A stretch of DNA of 64,000 nucleotides from JAIXUI01 sp943373175 (GCA_943373175.1 CALSBM010000006.1:12282-76281), one strand, 5' to 3'. Positions 43,187-52,898 are shown, counted from the stretch's first letter. Notes: generated by a model not told the origin, from the sequence alone. Made by a program: numbers and translations.

Positions 43187-44781
43187 AAATCCTGATAGAA
43201 GTTTTCTATGCGAGTAGCGAACGTGAACATAACCCAAGTTTCACCCTGTTGATTAGGACGATTGGTCATTCCCCTGTGGGTAAGACTAAGTTCAACCCGC
43301 ATATTGGTAGAAGGATTTATCACATAAGCAGCCCTAATCTCAGCAAACCACCATTGGTGCTGAAGTCCTTGGCCTATCTCATTGCCAAACTCACTGACAT
43401 AGCGGTTATGATCCTTGTCCGGCTCATTGCCAAAATTCAGCCCCCCGGTATCGGAACCAGTTATGGCATAATTGAGCTGCGCATTAAGCCTCCATTTGCT
43501 ATTGGAATAGCGCCATTGAGTCATAACTTCTGCAAAATTACTTCCAAGGGGATGCGCTAAAGGCAGGTTGTTGTGCACATAGCTTTGATCTGGTCCCCAA
43601 TGCGAGTAAGTGTAAGGACGTACAACATTGCCTTCAAGACGAGCAAAAAGGTTTTCGACGCCGGCAAACCGATACGTTTTAACCCCAAGTTGTACAGAAT
43701 ATTTATTTGCCCACCAACCTCTTTGCTTTAACAACTCAGCAAACCGCATTTCATCAAAAAGGAGTTGTCCATAAAGCTGGGTAGTTGAAGACAATTTGTA
43801 CTTAAGCGTGGTGCCTAACAAAGTGTTATCGGGTGAGCCGATAGAAAATTCAATGGGCGAAAGGAAAATAACAGGATTCAAATATTGAAAATCGAATCCT
43901 CGATAATTGCCTGCAGTATCTCTGGCGGCAGTTACTAATGACTGAAAGAATCCCCACTGAATTCGTTTAGTTAAACGGATATCAAGCTGGTGGATGACCG
44001 TATATTTAATCGGTTTTCCAATAACCCTTGATATTCTTGGGGAACGATTGTCAATCATTTGGGTATAAAGGTTTGTATAACGAATAGGGCCTGCTTCTGT
44101 CGTTATTTTGAAATAAGGAAAAGGCGGCGCATAATCGGAAAGCAGTAAAGACCGAAACCCTTCACCTATAAACAGGCGGTCGTAGCCGATTTGTAAATTG
44201 TAGTTTTTGGAGGGAGAATAACTGAAATAACCAGTAGCTATTGCCATTTGATAAACACTTCCAGTGTTGCCAAAAACAAAACGACCCGGAAGCGAATTGT
44301 TGACTCTTCCTAACGAGTCCATGTAAGCTGGAACGCGTTCTTCTGCAAGGTAAACGCGTGTTTCGAAGCCAACTTTATCTCCAACCATCCCCATAATTCT
44401 TGCACCTCTATAACTTGAAAACAGGTTGCTTCCGAAAGAACTTTGACCGATACTAAAGTTAAACAAAGGGTCAATCATGGAAACAAACCCACTGCTTCTG
44501 ATGCTGTAAAGGGATTCATTAAACAGTTTTCGCTTGAACCAGGACTGTTTTGTATCGTCTGGGTTTCGGAGAGAATGCGGTTGATAATGACGAAATGGAC
44601 GAACGGAAGTAAGGTTAGTATCACTTAGAGAAGCCATTTTGGCTTCGGCATCCAGAGTAAAATCCGTTTGTAACGGCAAATTGAGTGGAGTTTGAGCATT
44701 TGTTGTAAGTGCAAAACCCAAAAACAACGAAGCCACCATGAGGCGGCTAAGTAGAAAAAAGTGGCTATTGGTTTTTTTCAT
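43183..44781 (-). CDS. Wzi/RemB-like outer membrane barrel protein
   Basis: 532 residues with signal peptide (ending A-L-T-T-N-A-Q). Sequence of alternating strands with FGFETRVYLAEERVPAYMDS-like and YNLQIGYDRLFIGEGFRSLL blocks, and the region VVRPYTYSHWGPDQSYVHNN then LPLAHPLGSNFAEV, which I associate with the capsule-assembly Wzi family and gliding-motility protein RemB of flavobacteria. It would sit in the outer membrane and bind or anchor surface polysaccharide. Its start overlaps the stop of the guanylyltransferase gene upstream by four bases, so they are one operon. Confidence 0.82.
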   Translation of the reverse strand: MKKTNSHFFLLSRLMVASLFLGFALTTNAQTPLNLPLQTDFTLDAEAKMASLSDTNLTSVRPFRHYQPHSLRNPDDTKQSWFKRKLFNESLYSIRSSGFVSMIDPLFNFSIGQSSFGSNLFSSYRGARIMGMVGDKVGFETRVYLAEERVPAYMDSLGRVNNSLPGRFVFGNTGSVYQMAIATGYFSYSPSKNYNLQIGYDRLFIGEGFRSLLLSDYAPPFPYFKITTEAGPIRYTNLYTQMIDNRSPRISRVIGKPIKYTVIHQLDIRLTKRIQWGFFQSLVTAARDTAGNYRGFDFQYLNPVIFLSPIEFSIGSPDNTLLGTTLKYKLSSTTQLYGQLLFDEMRFAELLKQRGWWANKYSVQLGVKTYRFAGVENLFARLEGNVVRPYTYSHWGPDQSYVHNNLPLAHPLGSNFAEVMTQWRYSNSKWRLNAQLNYAITGSDTGGLNFGNEPDKDHNRYVSEFGNEIGQGLQHQWWFAEIRAAYVINPSTNMRVELSLTHRGMTNRPNQQGETWVMFTFATRIENFYQDF

Positions 44782-46079
44782 CGAAAGAGAGTGACAACGA
44801 TTATGGTGTCTATAGCATTCGAATTGGTAAGTTCTAAGTCTCGATTGTTAACCGTGATGGATTGGCCGGCAGAATAAGATTGAATTTCGTTTTGAAAATG
44901 AGCCGTTACTCCTCCTTTCACAACATTGATAATACCATTGAAATCTTCAATCAAAAACTGGCTCTGAGGCTTTAAGGTCAACTCTTTTACCCGGTAGTCG
45001 TGCCCTTCCCAAAGGTTAAGCTCGGTGCCCCAAGAATAAAACCTTTGCTGTTGCTTTTCAACGAGGTAAGGTTGGGTAGTTTTTAGCTTGTCCACCACTT
45101 TTTTTACATCCTGCGACTGGCCTCGTTTACAAACAAGCAAAGCGTCATGAGTTTCCACGATAATTAAATCTTCAACCCCAATTGTAGCTATTGTTCTTCC
45201 ACTGCTGATGATGCAATTATTACGGCTATTGAACGTAAGGAGTTTCGGATTAAGCGTATTTCCTTGAGGGTCTTTTTCAAGCTCTTGGTAAAGCGAATCA
45301 AAACTGCCGAGATCGGTCCAGCCCATATCTGCAGGAACAACTTTGACTTTACGGCTATGCTCCATAACTGCATAGTCAATGCTTAAGTCAGGAATAGCTT
45401 GCATATCCTGCAAGGCTATACGAGTAAATTCCTTTTGCGTAGAATTATTAAAAGCTATGCGCGCTTTTTCGAAGATTTCTGGAGCATAGATTTTAAGTTC
45501 TTCGAGGAACACACCGGCTTTGAAGCAAAACATGCCGCTATTCCAATAGTAATTACCAGCTTGAAGAAATACCTCGGCGGTTTCGAGGTTTGGTTTTTCT
45601 TTGAACGATACTACATCGTGGCCGTCGGCTTCAATATATCCATAGCCTGTTTCCGGATAATGTGGTTTAATTCCGAAGGTTACCAATTGATCCGCTTCAG
45701 CATAACTAACAGCCAACCGAACAGCTTCCTCATAAGCTTTAGTGTCTCGAATAAGGTGGTCAGAAGGAGAAATGAGGAGTACTTCTTCCGGCTTTAAACC
45801 CATGCAGGCTAGCGCAATGGCAGGAGCAGTATTGCGTCCTACAGGTTCCAGAATAATATGAGATTCGTATTTAGGCAACGATTGGCTTACAGCCAGCTCG
45901 TATTGATCTTCGTTTGTTACAATCAGGAAGCGATTTTCGGCAAGTCTTGCATTGCGCTTTTGAGTAAGTTGGAAAAGGGAATCTTCTCCCAAAAGCGGGT
46001 AAAAATGCTTAGGAAAAAAGCGACGGGAAAGAGGCCAGAGTCTGGTTCCGCTTCCGCCACAGAGAATGAGGTTAATCAT
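44778..46079 (-). CDS. manC: Mannose-1-phosphate guanylyltransferase
   Basis: 433 residues. Makes GDP-mannose for surface glycans. Nucleotidyltransferase signature NLILCGGSGTRLWPLSRRFF (3-22) followed by FPKHFYPLLGE; FKEKPNLETAEVFLQAGNYY and YWNSGMFCFK bind sugar phosphate; SIDYAVMEHS and DMGWTDLGSFDSLY complete the GT-A part. The last 90 residues (WGTELNLWEGHDYRVKELTL ...) form a cupin-like region, as in bifunctional AlgA/ManC proteins, though the isomerase zinc site is not clearly complete. Operon with the Wzi-like gene. Confidence 0.93.
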   Translation of the reverse strand: MINLILCGGSGTRLWPLSRRFFPKHFYPLLGEDSLFQLTQKRNARLAENRFLIVTNEDQYELAVSQSLPKYESHIILEPVGRNTAPAIALACMGLKPEEVLLISPSDHLIRDTKAYEEAVRLAVSYAEADQLVTFGIKPHYPETGYGYIEADGHDVVSFKEKPNLETAEVFLQAGNYYWNSGMFCFKAGVFLEELKIYAPEIFEKARIAFNNSTQKEFTRIALQDMQAIPDLSIDYAVMEHSRKVKVVPADMGWTDLGSFDSLYQELEKDPQGNTLNPKLLTFNSRNNCIISSGRTIATIGVEDLIIVETHDALLVCKRGQSQDVKKVVDKLKTTQPYLVEKQQQRFYSWGTELNLWEGHDYRVKELTLKPQSQFLIEDFNGIINVVKGGVTAHFQNEIQSYSAGQSITVNNRDLELTNSNAIDTIIVVTLFR

Positions 46080-46088
46080 AGTTGCCAG

Positions 46089-48011
46089 TTATTTCGTAGC
46101 CTGAAAACGCTCCTTGTCTAAAGATTCGAACTTAGAGTTATTGGAGATAAACTCGGGAACCACCATCTTCAACTTGTCTACAACCTTAAACTCATCTTGC
46201 GCATTAAGTGCCGCTTTTAGCTCCTCTATTTGCTTCATGACCTGGGTAAAATCGGTTTCTCTGACTTTAGCTATCATGATTTTCGGATGATGAGTTTTAA
46301 TGGTGTTTTCGTTATCGTTGAGTAATTCTTCCATTAACTTCTCTCCTGGTCTTAGGCCTGTTATTTTAATTTGAATGTCTTTACCGGGAGTAAGGCCACT
46401 TAAACGAATCATTTTAAGGGCCACGTCGTAAATTTTTATTGACTCGCCCATGTCGAAAATAAAGATTTCACCTCCTTTTCCCATTGCTCCTGCTTCCAAT
46501 ACTAATTGACAGGCTTCGGGAATAGTCATGAAATAACGAGTGATATCAGGATGCGTTACCGTTAATGGACCACCTGCTTCGATTTGCTTATGAAAAAGGG
46601 GTATAACAGACCCATTAGAGCCCAATACATTTCCAAAACGGGTAGTGATAAATTTAGTGCCTTCATAAGCAAAGTTGTAACTCTGAGTATAAATCTCGGC
46701 AACGCGTTTGGTAGCACCCATTACATTCGTTGGGTTAACTGCCTTATCAGTTGAAACCATTACGAACTTCTCCGTACCGTATTCCACGCTGAGGTCTGCC
46801 AGAATTTGAGTTCCACAAACATTAACATTGACTGCCTCTTCCGGATTTTCTTCCATCATTGGCACATGTTTATAAGCAGCAGCATGGTAAACGATAGCAG
46901 GACGAAGCCGGGAGAAGATGTCTCGCATCCGTTTTTCGTTGCTAACATCTCCAATTACAAAGTCTACGTCAACGACTATATTTTTAAGAAGTTTTCCAAA
47001 CTCAATTTGCAAATCGTGAAGACTTGTTTCAGCTTGATCTACCAACACGAGTTTGGCTGGGTTATAGTGCGCCAATTGCCTGGCGATTTCTGAGCCAATC
47101 GAACCTGCTGCACCAGTAACTAAGACTACCTTACCGCTTACCTGAGATTTTACATTCGGGTTGTCTAACACAATAGGTTCCCGATCTAAGAGGTCTTCAA
47201 TTTTTACTTTCTGGATTTGCTTGGTACTAAGCTGGCCGTTAATCCATTTTCCAACTGGAGGAACCGTTTTTACGCTGATGTCGTGGGTCAGGCATTTGTC
47301 GATGATTTCCCTTTTTTTAATTGGGGAGATGTTTTGAATGGACAAAATAACTTCATCAATGTTGCGATCTTCAATTAAATCTGATGAAAGCACTGAAGAG
47401 GAATAGACTAGTACACCATCAATTTTTTTATTGACTTTTTTTGGATTGTCATCCACGAAACCAACGATGTTATAAATAACACTACGGTCGTGCAGAAGTG
47501 AGTTCTTGGTAATAATCCCGCTTTGCCCTGCTCCGTAAATAAGTACATTAGTGCGTTTTCCTTCTTCCCGGCTGAACTTGAAGTAGGCCATACGAATGAT
47601 AACTCTTCCGCTGATTAGCAGGGAGTTGGCAATAAATAAGTAAATAACTAAAACCGAGTTAGGGATAAACTGCCTGGATTCTGACCCAAGAAAACGATAA
47701 GCCAAGTTAATCAGCAGCAAGGTTATGAAGGCAAAAAACACTGCCTTACTAATGCTTACTGCATCTGAAATTCCGGTATGCCGGATTATTCCTCGGAACG
47801 AGTTGAAAACAACGAAAAACACAGTCTGTGTTAACAAAACTGCCGGGAGGTTCTTAAAGTAAACTCCAAGATCCAACATTTGAATATCCAGACTAAACCG
47901 AACAATGTAAGCAGCCAGAAAAGAGGCCGCTACAGTCAGGATATCAAGCCCTAACACTATCCAACGCGACAAAACTTTGTCAGCATAACTCCGCACAAAT
48001 CTTCTGACCAT
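46089..48011 (-). CDS. Membrane-bound nucleotide-sugar epimerase/4,6-dehydratase (CapD/WbpM/FlaA1 group)
   Basis: 640 residues. Four N-terminal transmembrane helices (about 15-130), a first Rossmann-like domain (VLIYGAGQSGIITKNSL, about 170) and a second, catalytic SDR domain starting VLVTGAAGSIGSEIARQLAH (about 298). Further: VYHAAAYKHVPMMEENPEEA, FVMVSTDKAVNPTNVMGATK, RFGNVLGSNGSVIPLF, FMTIPEACQLVLEAG. In the extended SDR motif the catalytic Tyr is replaced by Met (M-G-A-T-K), as in this subfamily. It makes a 4-keto-6-deoxy or epimerised UDP-HexNAc for capsule or O-antigen. First gene of the minus-strand part of the cluster. Confidence 0.93.
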   Translation of the reverse strand: MVRRFVRSYADKVLSRWIVLGLDILTVAASFLAAYIVRFSLDIQMLDLGVYFKNLPAVLLTQTVFFVVFNSFRGIIRHTGISDAVSISKAVFFAFITLLLINLAYRFLGSESRQFIPNSVLVIYLFIANSLLISGRVIIRMAYFKFSREEGKRTNVLIYGAGQSGIITKNSLLHDRSVIYNIVGFVDDNPKKVNKKIDGVLVYSSSVLSSDLIEDRNIDEVILSIQNISPIKKREIIDKCLTHDISVKTVPPVGKWINGQLSTKQIQKVKIEDLLDREPIVLDNPNVKSQVSGKVVLVTGAAGSIGSEIARQLAHYNPAKLVLVDQAETSLHDLQIEFGKLLKNIVVDVDFVIGDVSNEKRMRDIFSRLRPAIVYHAAAYKHVPMMEENPEEAVNVNVCGTQILADLSVEYGTEKFVMVSTDKAVNPTNVMGATKRVAEIYTQSYNFAYEGTKFITTRFGNVLGSNGSVIPLFHKQIEAGGPLTVTHPDITRYFMTIPEACQLVLEAGAMGKGGEIFIFDMGESIKIYDVALKMIRLSGLTPGKDIQIKITGLRPGEKLMEELLNDNENTIKTHHPKIMIAKVRETDFTQVMKQIEELKAALNAQDEFKVVDKLKMVVPEFISNNSKFESLDKERFQATK

Positions 48012-48044
48012 ACTACACTAAAATTTATTAGCTCTTGAACTCTT

Positions 48045-48073
48045 CAAATCTACAAGGAAAACTTTTTGGCCAA
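48045..48073 (-). promoter_or_regulatory. Promoter of the dehydratase-manC-Wzi operon
   Basis: On the minus strand TTG (48071-48073), 18 bases, then TAGATTTG (48045-48052): one base short of the usual spacing and a perfect -7 element. The start codon is 34 bases further, at 48011. Confidence 0.6.
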
Positions 48074-48142
48074 CAAGTTAAAATTAACAAATATTTACAA
48101 GCCATGGCGCTTTCGAACCGTTTTTTTAATCTTTTCAAGACG

Positions 48143-48466
48143 TCACTGAATTTTTATCTGCTTAACATAGCTTCCGCCAAGCAAAGCATTAAGTTTTTCA
48201 CAAATCTGAGCTTCACCAAGGCGAAGTTCATAGCGTAAAGCTGCCGATTCTACGGCAACATAGAGAAGACCATTCTGCAAACTTATCTTTCGAGTATTAC
48301 GTGTAACAGCCGCACCCATCAGGCTTTCCCAACACGCCACTACCCTCGCTTCTGCATAAGGTTGGCTGAGTCCGTAGGCGGAGAGGAATTCCTGAATAAC
48401 TGAACCTAAAGGCTCGCCTTGGTGGTATTCCACTTTTCCAGTTTTCGTTATTGTCGGTTTTCTCAC
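48143..48466 (-). CDS. DciA-like protein (DUF721)
   Basis: 107 residues. The DUF721 core is visible: LGSVIQEFLSAYGLSQPYAE, VVACWESLMGAAVTRNTRKI, LQNGLLYVAVESAALRYELR and a final EKLNALLGGSYVKQIKIQ. DciA proteins in bacteria without DnaC load the replicative helicase DnaB; Bacteroidota have this shortened form. It stands alone, 99 bases downstream of the purL stop on the same strand. Confidence 0.85.
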   Translation of the reverse strand: MRKPTITKTGKVEYHQGEPLGSVIQEFLSAYGLSQPYAEARVVACWESLMGAAVTRNTRKISLQNGLLYVAVESAALRYELRLGEAQICEKLNALLGGSYVKQIKIQ

Positions 48467-48564
48467 GAATTTTCTCTTAATGTAATAATTTCTAACAACT
48501 AATCGGTTGATTCACGACGACTTTCGGGATATTATCGAACTGTTTGCCTACGATCATGATATCG

Positions 48565-50772
48565 TTATCCAAGAAGGTTTCCAAGACTATCTTCATGAAG
48601 CGACCGAAAGTCTTCTATACTGCCATAGTTTCTTCCGGCAATCTCAATAGTGCCGTTAGTAACCGTTCCGAGCTTTAAGGCAGGAACTTGGCTCCGTTGA
48701 ATTTCCTTTATGAACGATTCTTCCTGCTCTGGTGCTACAGTAACTGCCACCCGACTCTGAGCTTCACCAAAAAGAAAAGCATCCGGACGGAAACCAGCAG
48801 GAATGGTGATGTTGAAGCCCCGGCCTCGAATGAGCGATGACTCAAGGAGGCAATTCCACAAGCCCCCGTCGGAAAGATCATGAGCAGATTCTATGTGCTG
48901 GTCGCGAATGAGTTGCTTTACTAACACCTGAACTTTTAGCTCCATGTCGAGATTAAACTCAGGACAAGGAGAATATTTAATGCCATGAAAGCCATAGAGG
49001 TATTGGGAGCTACCCATATCGTCGCTTTGTGGGCCTAGCAAGTAAATCAAATCACCAGGCTGCTGAAAATCCAACGTCATAGTTCTGTTGATGTCTTCAA
49101 CTAACCCAAGCATTCCAATAACAGGAGAGGGTAAAACAGGTCCTTCGAACGAGCTTTGATTATAAAAGCTAACGTTTCCTCCAGTTACCGGAGTATCCAG
49201 TGCCCTGCAAGCGTCTCCCATGCCTTGAATTGCTTCAACAAACTGCCAGTAAACTTCCTGGTTGTAAGGGTTGCCGAAGTTAAGACAGTTCGTTACGGCG
49301 AGAGGAGTTCCGCCTGAGCAAACAATATTGCGGGCTGCCTCAGCAACGGCGATGGCCGTTCCTTGCCGAGGATTTGAAAAAACATATCGGCTGTTGCAGT
49401 CCACCGTTAGGGCAAGTGCTTGACCAGATTCCTTAACGTAAACTAACGCTGCATCGGAAGGCGACTGCCCGCTCATATTAACTGTACCAACCGTGCTGTC
49501 GTATTGTTGGTGAATCCAGCGTTTGGAGGCTAAGTTGGGATGGCCGGCGAGGTAGCACATCACAGGCAAAAGATCTTCCGGCTGACGCACTTGGTCATCG
49601 GTATAAGCGGCAATATGTTGCAAATACTTCGGCTCTTGGTATTCGCGATTATAAACAGGAGCTCCGCCACCAAGCACTAAACTATCGGCGGGCACTTCTG
49701 CTTCTAACTCCCCATTCATGAAAAAGCGGAGATTCGGACCCTCCGTTACTTCACCTATTTGTACGCAGTTAAGATCCCATTTAGCAAAAACATCCAATAC
49801 CTTTTGTTCTTCGCCCTTTTTCGCTACAATGAGCATTCGCTCTTGCGATTCTGAAAGCAGGATTTCCCATGCTTTCATTTGCGCCTGGCGAGTTGGAACT
49901 CGGTCGAGAAAAATGTTCATACCTGCTTCTCCCTTGGCCGACATTTCGGAAGTAGAGCAGATAATTCCAGCGGCACCCATGTCTTGCATTCCGATTACTG
50001 CACCTGTTTGAATCACTTCGAGTGTAGCCTCTAACAACAGTTTTTCCTGAAATGGATCGCCAACCTGAACTGCCGGTAAGTCTTTGGCGGAATCTTCTGT
50101 TAAATCTCCAGAAGCGAAGGTTGCACCGTGTATGCCGTCTTTGCCGGTATGGGAGCCGACGATAAACACCGGGTTGCCTGTTCCATGAGCTATAGCAGAA
50201 ACGGTTTTTCCATGCTCTACTATGCCCACACTCATGGCGTTGACTAATGGATTAACGGTAAAAGAATCGTCGAAAAACACTTCTCCCCCAACGGTAGGAA
50301 CCCCAAAGGCGTTGCCATAGTCGCCGATGCCTTTTACTACACCACGAATGATCCAACGGGTACGTTCTTCTTCCAGCTTTCCAAAGCGTAAAGAATTGAG
50401 CTGTGCAATTGGCCTTGCGCCCATGGTGAAGATGTCGCGGTTGATGCCTCCTACTCCGGTTGCAGCACCCTGGTAAGGCTCTATCGCCGATGGGTGATTG
50501 TGGCTTTCTATTTTGAAAGCACATCCTAACCCGTTGCCAATATCCACCAATCCGGCGTTTTCTTCTCCTGCTTTGGCAAGCATACGGTCACCATCTTTAG
50601 GCAAAGTTTTCAGCCAGCGAATGGAGTTTTTATAGGAGCAGTGTTCGCTCCACATCACAGAATAAATGCTGAGTTCGGTGAAGTTGGGCGTTCTGCTTAG
50701 ATAGGCACAGATAGCGTCAAATTCTTCAGGCAGCAATCCAAGCTGGCGTGCGGTTTCCAGGGGTGCAGTCAT
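48565..50772 (-). CDS. purL: Phosphoribosylformylglycinamidine synthase, large catalytic subunit (PurL, small type)
   Basis: 735 residues, the length of small PurL, which needs PurS and PurQ from elsewhere. Converts FGAR to FGAM in purine synthesis. Motifs: WSEHCSYKNSIRWLKTLPKD (start), FKIESHNHPSAIEPYQGAAT (ATP/Mg site), GVPTVGGEVFFDDSF, IVGSHTGKDGIHGATFAS, MQDMGAAGIICSTSEMS, NCLNFGNPYNQEVYWQF, DTPVTGGNVSFYNQ and SAHDLSDGGLWNCLLE. Its start codon lies seven bases after a TACTTTTG element. Together with purM at 54277 it shows purine genes dispersed on this stretch. Confidence 0.96.
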   Translation of the reverse strand: MTAPLETARQLGLLPEEFDAICAYLSRTPNFTELSIYSVMWSEHCSYKNSIRWLKTLPKDGDRMLAKAGEENAGLVDIGNGLGCAFKIESHNHPSAIEPYQGAATGVGGINRDIFTMGARPIAQLNSLRFGKLEEERTRWIIRGVVKGIGDYGNAFGVPTVGGEVFFDDSFTVNPLVNAMSVGIVEHGKTVSAIAHGTGNPVFIVGSHTGKDGIHGATFASGDLTEDSAKDLPAVQVGDPFQEKLLLEATLEVIQTGAVIGMQDMGAAGIICSTSEMSAKGEAGMNIFLDRVPTRQAQMKAWEILLSESQERMLIVAKKGEEQKVLDVFAKWDLNCVQIGEVTEGPNLRFFMNGELEAEVPADSLVLGGGAPVYNREYQEPKYLQHIAAYTDDQVRQPEDLLPVMCYLAGHPNLASKRWIHQQYDSTVGTVNMSGQSPSDAALVYVKESGQALALTVDCNSRYVFSNPRQGTAIAVAEAARNIVCSGGTPLAVTNCLNFGNPYNQEVYWQFVEAIQGMGDACRALDTPVTGGNVSFYNQSSFEGPVLPSPVIGMLGLVEDINRTMTLDFQQPGDLIYLLGPQSDDMGSSQYLYGFHGIKYSPCPEFNLDMELKVQVLVKQLIRDQHIESAHDLSDGGLWNCLLESSLIRGRGFNITIPAGFRPDAFLFGEAQSRVAVTVAPEQEESFIKEIQRSQVPALKLGTVTNGTIEIAGRNYGSIEDFRSLHEDSLGNLLG

Positions 50773-50779
50773 GGCGGTG

Positions 50780-50809
50780 CAAAAGTACCCTTTTGAATCC
50801 GAAGTGCAG
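50780..50809 (-). promoter_or_regulatory. Candidate promoter of purL, nearly leaderless
   Basis: On the minus strand CTG (50807-50809), exactly 19 bases, then TACTTTTG (50780-50787). One mismatch in the -33 element. The start codon at 50772 begins only seven bases after the -7 element, so the 5' leader would be near zero. Confidence 0.5.
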
Positions 50810-50907
50810 GGACGACTTTAAGGATTTAAAGCAAAAGCAACATAATCATGTTACACGCCATTAAACTTGTGCTACAGTTGGTGGTCATACCGCCAAACAA
50901 AACAAAA

Positions 50908-51297
50908 ATGAAAAATCTTGTAATGCTGCTTTTCATGTTGGGCGTATCATTGAGTGGTTTTGCCCAACGCGGTGATGGAAGAAAAATGAAAGCAAGTCCT
51001 GAGAAGCGTACAGAAATGCGATTGAAACAGTTGGAAAAGAAGCTTGGGCTTACAGCCGATCAGCGTTCCAAACTTCAGCCTTCATTGTTAGCGTTAGAAA
51101 AAGAACGTGAATCACTAACCTCGGATGCCGAAAACGTGAGAGCCCGTAAAATTGAGCTTATGAAGAAAGCCGATCAGACCATCCTTGAGGTACTTACTGC
51201 GGAGCAAAAAGTAACTTACGAGAAGTTGAAAGCGGAAAGAAAAGCGAAAATGCGTGAACGCATGGAAGACAGGATGCTCGAAAACGAAGGAATGTAA
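50908..51297 (+). CDS. Exported Spy/CpxP-like helical protein
   Basis: 129 residues from the ATG at 50908, chosen for its signal peptide (MKNLVMLLFMLGVSLSGFA-Q). The mature part is almost all charged helix: SPEKRTEMRLKQLEKKLGLT, ADQRSKLQPSLLALEKERES, then AEQKVTYEKLKAERKAKMRE. The L-G-L-T-A-D-Q and L-T-A-E-Q-K-V-T-Y repeats resemble the LTxxQ motifs of the Spy/CpxP periplasmic chaperones. A role in envelope stress is inferred, not shown. A terminator follows 18 bases after the stop. Confidence 0.8.
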   Translation: MKNLVMLLFMLGVSLSGFAQRGDGRKMKASPEKRTEMRLKQLEKKLGLTADQRSKLQPSLLALEKERESLTSDAENVRARKIELMKKADQTILEVLTAEQKVTYEKLKAERKAKMRERMEDRMLENEGM

Positions 51298-51315
51298 TCG
51301 TTGTTATTATAGTTG

Positions 51316-51351
51316 AAAAGGGAGATAGTTTTAGGCTATCTCCCTTTTTTT
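51316..51351 (+). terminator. Rho-independent terminator after the Spy-like gene
   Basis: A 13-bp perfect stem AAAAGGGAGATAG / CTATCTCCCTTTT (51316-51328 and 51336-51348) with a seven-base loop, running into a T tract. Confidence 0.93.
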
Positions 51352-51353
51352 AT

Positions 51354-52109
51354 GCTTGTCAATTGGATTCTTTTATGATGTGTTTGTTGGAGAAAGCCTT
51401 GTTGTCTTGCCTATAAAGGCAAAAACTATAAGGTGTGCTCATGTTCACTTTTCAATTTCTCACTTTGACACTCCTTTTACGGAAATTGTTGGTGAGACAG
51501 ACTATGACGAACAAAAGGGGTAAAGGAATAGGTGGTGTGAAGCGAACAGATTCTCTCAGGTTAGGCTATACCCTCATGGAAGCCGATGCATCCTAAACAG
51601 TACAACTTATCCTCGAAAATCGGCGGGAAATAGAAAGGGTGGATTGAGGAAGATTTGAGCAGCATTGCGGAGGTTTCTTGTCCTTTTTAATGGAAGATGG
51701 GTTGTTCATTTAATGGCGCACGTTTCTCTCAGATGAAAACGCGGATTCTTGCCAATCTCGAGAAATAGACAGTGGATAACAAGTCTGTAAAAGGAATGAC
51801 CTCTTTAACCATACGAATATGCACTATCGTAAAAAGCTATTCAATGGCAAACTTCTTAGCTTTTTCACATGGGACTTTTCCCACGGATTTGAGCCGATTC
51901 ATAAGCAGATTAGCGCTAATCTGCGTTGCGAACTACCCTAACAGCCATCTTGAAATTTGTGTCAATCTACCGGGAAAATTCTCAATCTAAAGGGCTTTTA
52001 CGATCGTGGATATTCATTTAACCATTAAGAAATTAAGGTCATTAAGGAATTCTGAATTTTACGATGGTGGATTTCCGTCTTCCAATTATCCCAGACAATT
52101 GATTCTCTT
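51354..52109. other. Gene-poor stretch with palindrome and short repeats
   Basis: 756 bases without a convincing gene. Visible structure: a perfect 20-bp palindrome GCAGATTAGCGCTAATCTGC at 51905-51924; an imperfect direct repeat of 20 bases (TTTTACGATSGTGGAT... at 51997-52016 and 52057-52076, 17 of 20 identical); and the phrase ATTAAG repeated three times at 52024-52047. It resembles the decayed intergenic repeat debris common in Bacteroidota, but I cannot name a family. A 72-residue frame at 51772-51990 is not supported. Confidence 0.5.
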
Positions 52110-52898
52110 TCAACCTTCAGAATTATCACTACCCTTCTTTACCAGATAAATCCTCTCTCGCAAACCATTGCCAAGACCATAACGTATTTGGTCATCAGCG
52201 CTGAATTTTTCTCTGTAATCAAGGTCTTGAACTTGAAGCCCGGCAGCTCGAATGCGCTCGCAGAAATCGTCCCCATGAAGACGCAGCAAATCCGGTTCGC
52301 CGTAGAGCCGCAGCTTGTCTGCTGGGGTTATCGCCTGTTCCGGTAATTCCAGCGTTTTTGCTGCACCACTACGGACAGTCATCAACAACCCTATTCCGTT
52401 CGGCTTCAGCACCTGCCCAATTTCACGTATAGCCCGCCCTTCGTCGGGAACATGACCTAACACATGCGAGCAAATCACCCAAGAAAAATACATTTTCGGA
52501 TAGGGCAGTGCTTGAATATCCGCCTGTTCGTCGGCCAACTCCGGATCTAAATCCGCATTGTGGTAAGTAAAGTCAGGATTTTGACGCTTCAACGACAGAA
52601 AACGCTTGCGAAGGATGTATTCCGGTGCTAAGTGAAGCATTCGTCCGCTTACGTTCGGAAACCCCAGCTCTCGTTGCAGGTATAGCCACAGCAGGCGGGT
52701 TCGTTCCAGCGACAAACAAGCCGGACAGGCCGCATCGGAGCGCAACTTCCGCCCAAACGGAAGAAATGCTTTGAAGTGGCCTCCGCAACACGGACATTCT
52801 ACTCCCTCGCCTAGGTGTTTCCAAGCCGTTAATTCCATCCTGACGTGGTGTAACCGAATGCGGGTGCGCATTGGAAGCAATTGGAAAAGCACCTTCAT
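52110..52898 (-). CDS. Zinc-ribbon SAM-dependent methyltransferase
   Basis: 262 residues. The N-terminal part has a C-x2-C...C-x2-C ribbon: GVECPCCGGHFKAFL and SDAACPACLSLERTRLLWLY (about residues 35-75). The methyltransferase part follows: GRMLHLAPEYILRKRFLSL, YHNADLDPELADEQADIQAL, YFSWVICSHVLGHVPDEGRA, EIGQVLKPNGIGLLMTVRSG. Such proteins sit in surface-glycan loci and probably methylate a sugar or peptide. Four-base overlap with the polysaccharide deacetylase gene upstream, so they act together. Acceptor unknown. Confidence 0.85.
   Translation of the reverse strand: MKVLFQLLPMRTRIRLHHVRMELTAWKHLGEGVECPCCGGHFKAFLPFGRKLRSDAACPACLSLERTRLLWLYLQRELGFPNVSGRMLHLAPEYILRKRFLSLKRQNPDFTYHNADLDPELADEQADIQALPYPKMYFSWVICSHVLGHVPDEGRAIREIGQVLKPNGIGLLMTVRSGAAKTLELPEQAITPADKLRLYGEPDLLRLHGDDFCERIRAAGLQVQDLDYREKFSADDQIRYGLGNGLRERIYLVKKGSDNSEG

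Noticed and set aside
51772..51990. 72-residue ORF in the gene-poor stretch
   Set aside because: No family, contains the palindrome, no promoter; likely chance.
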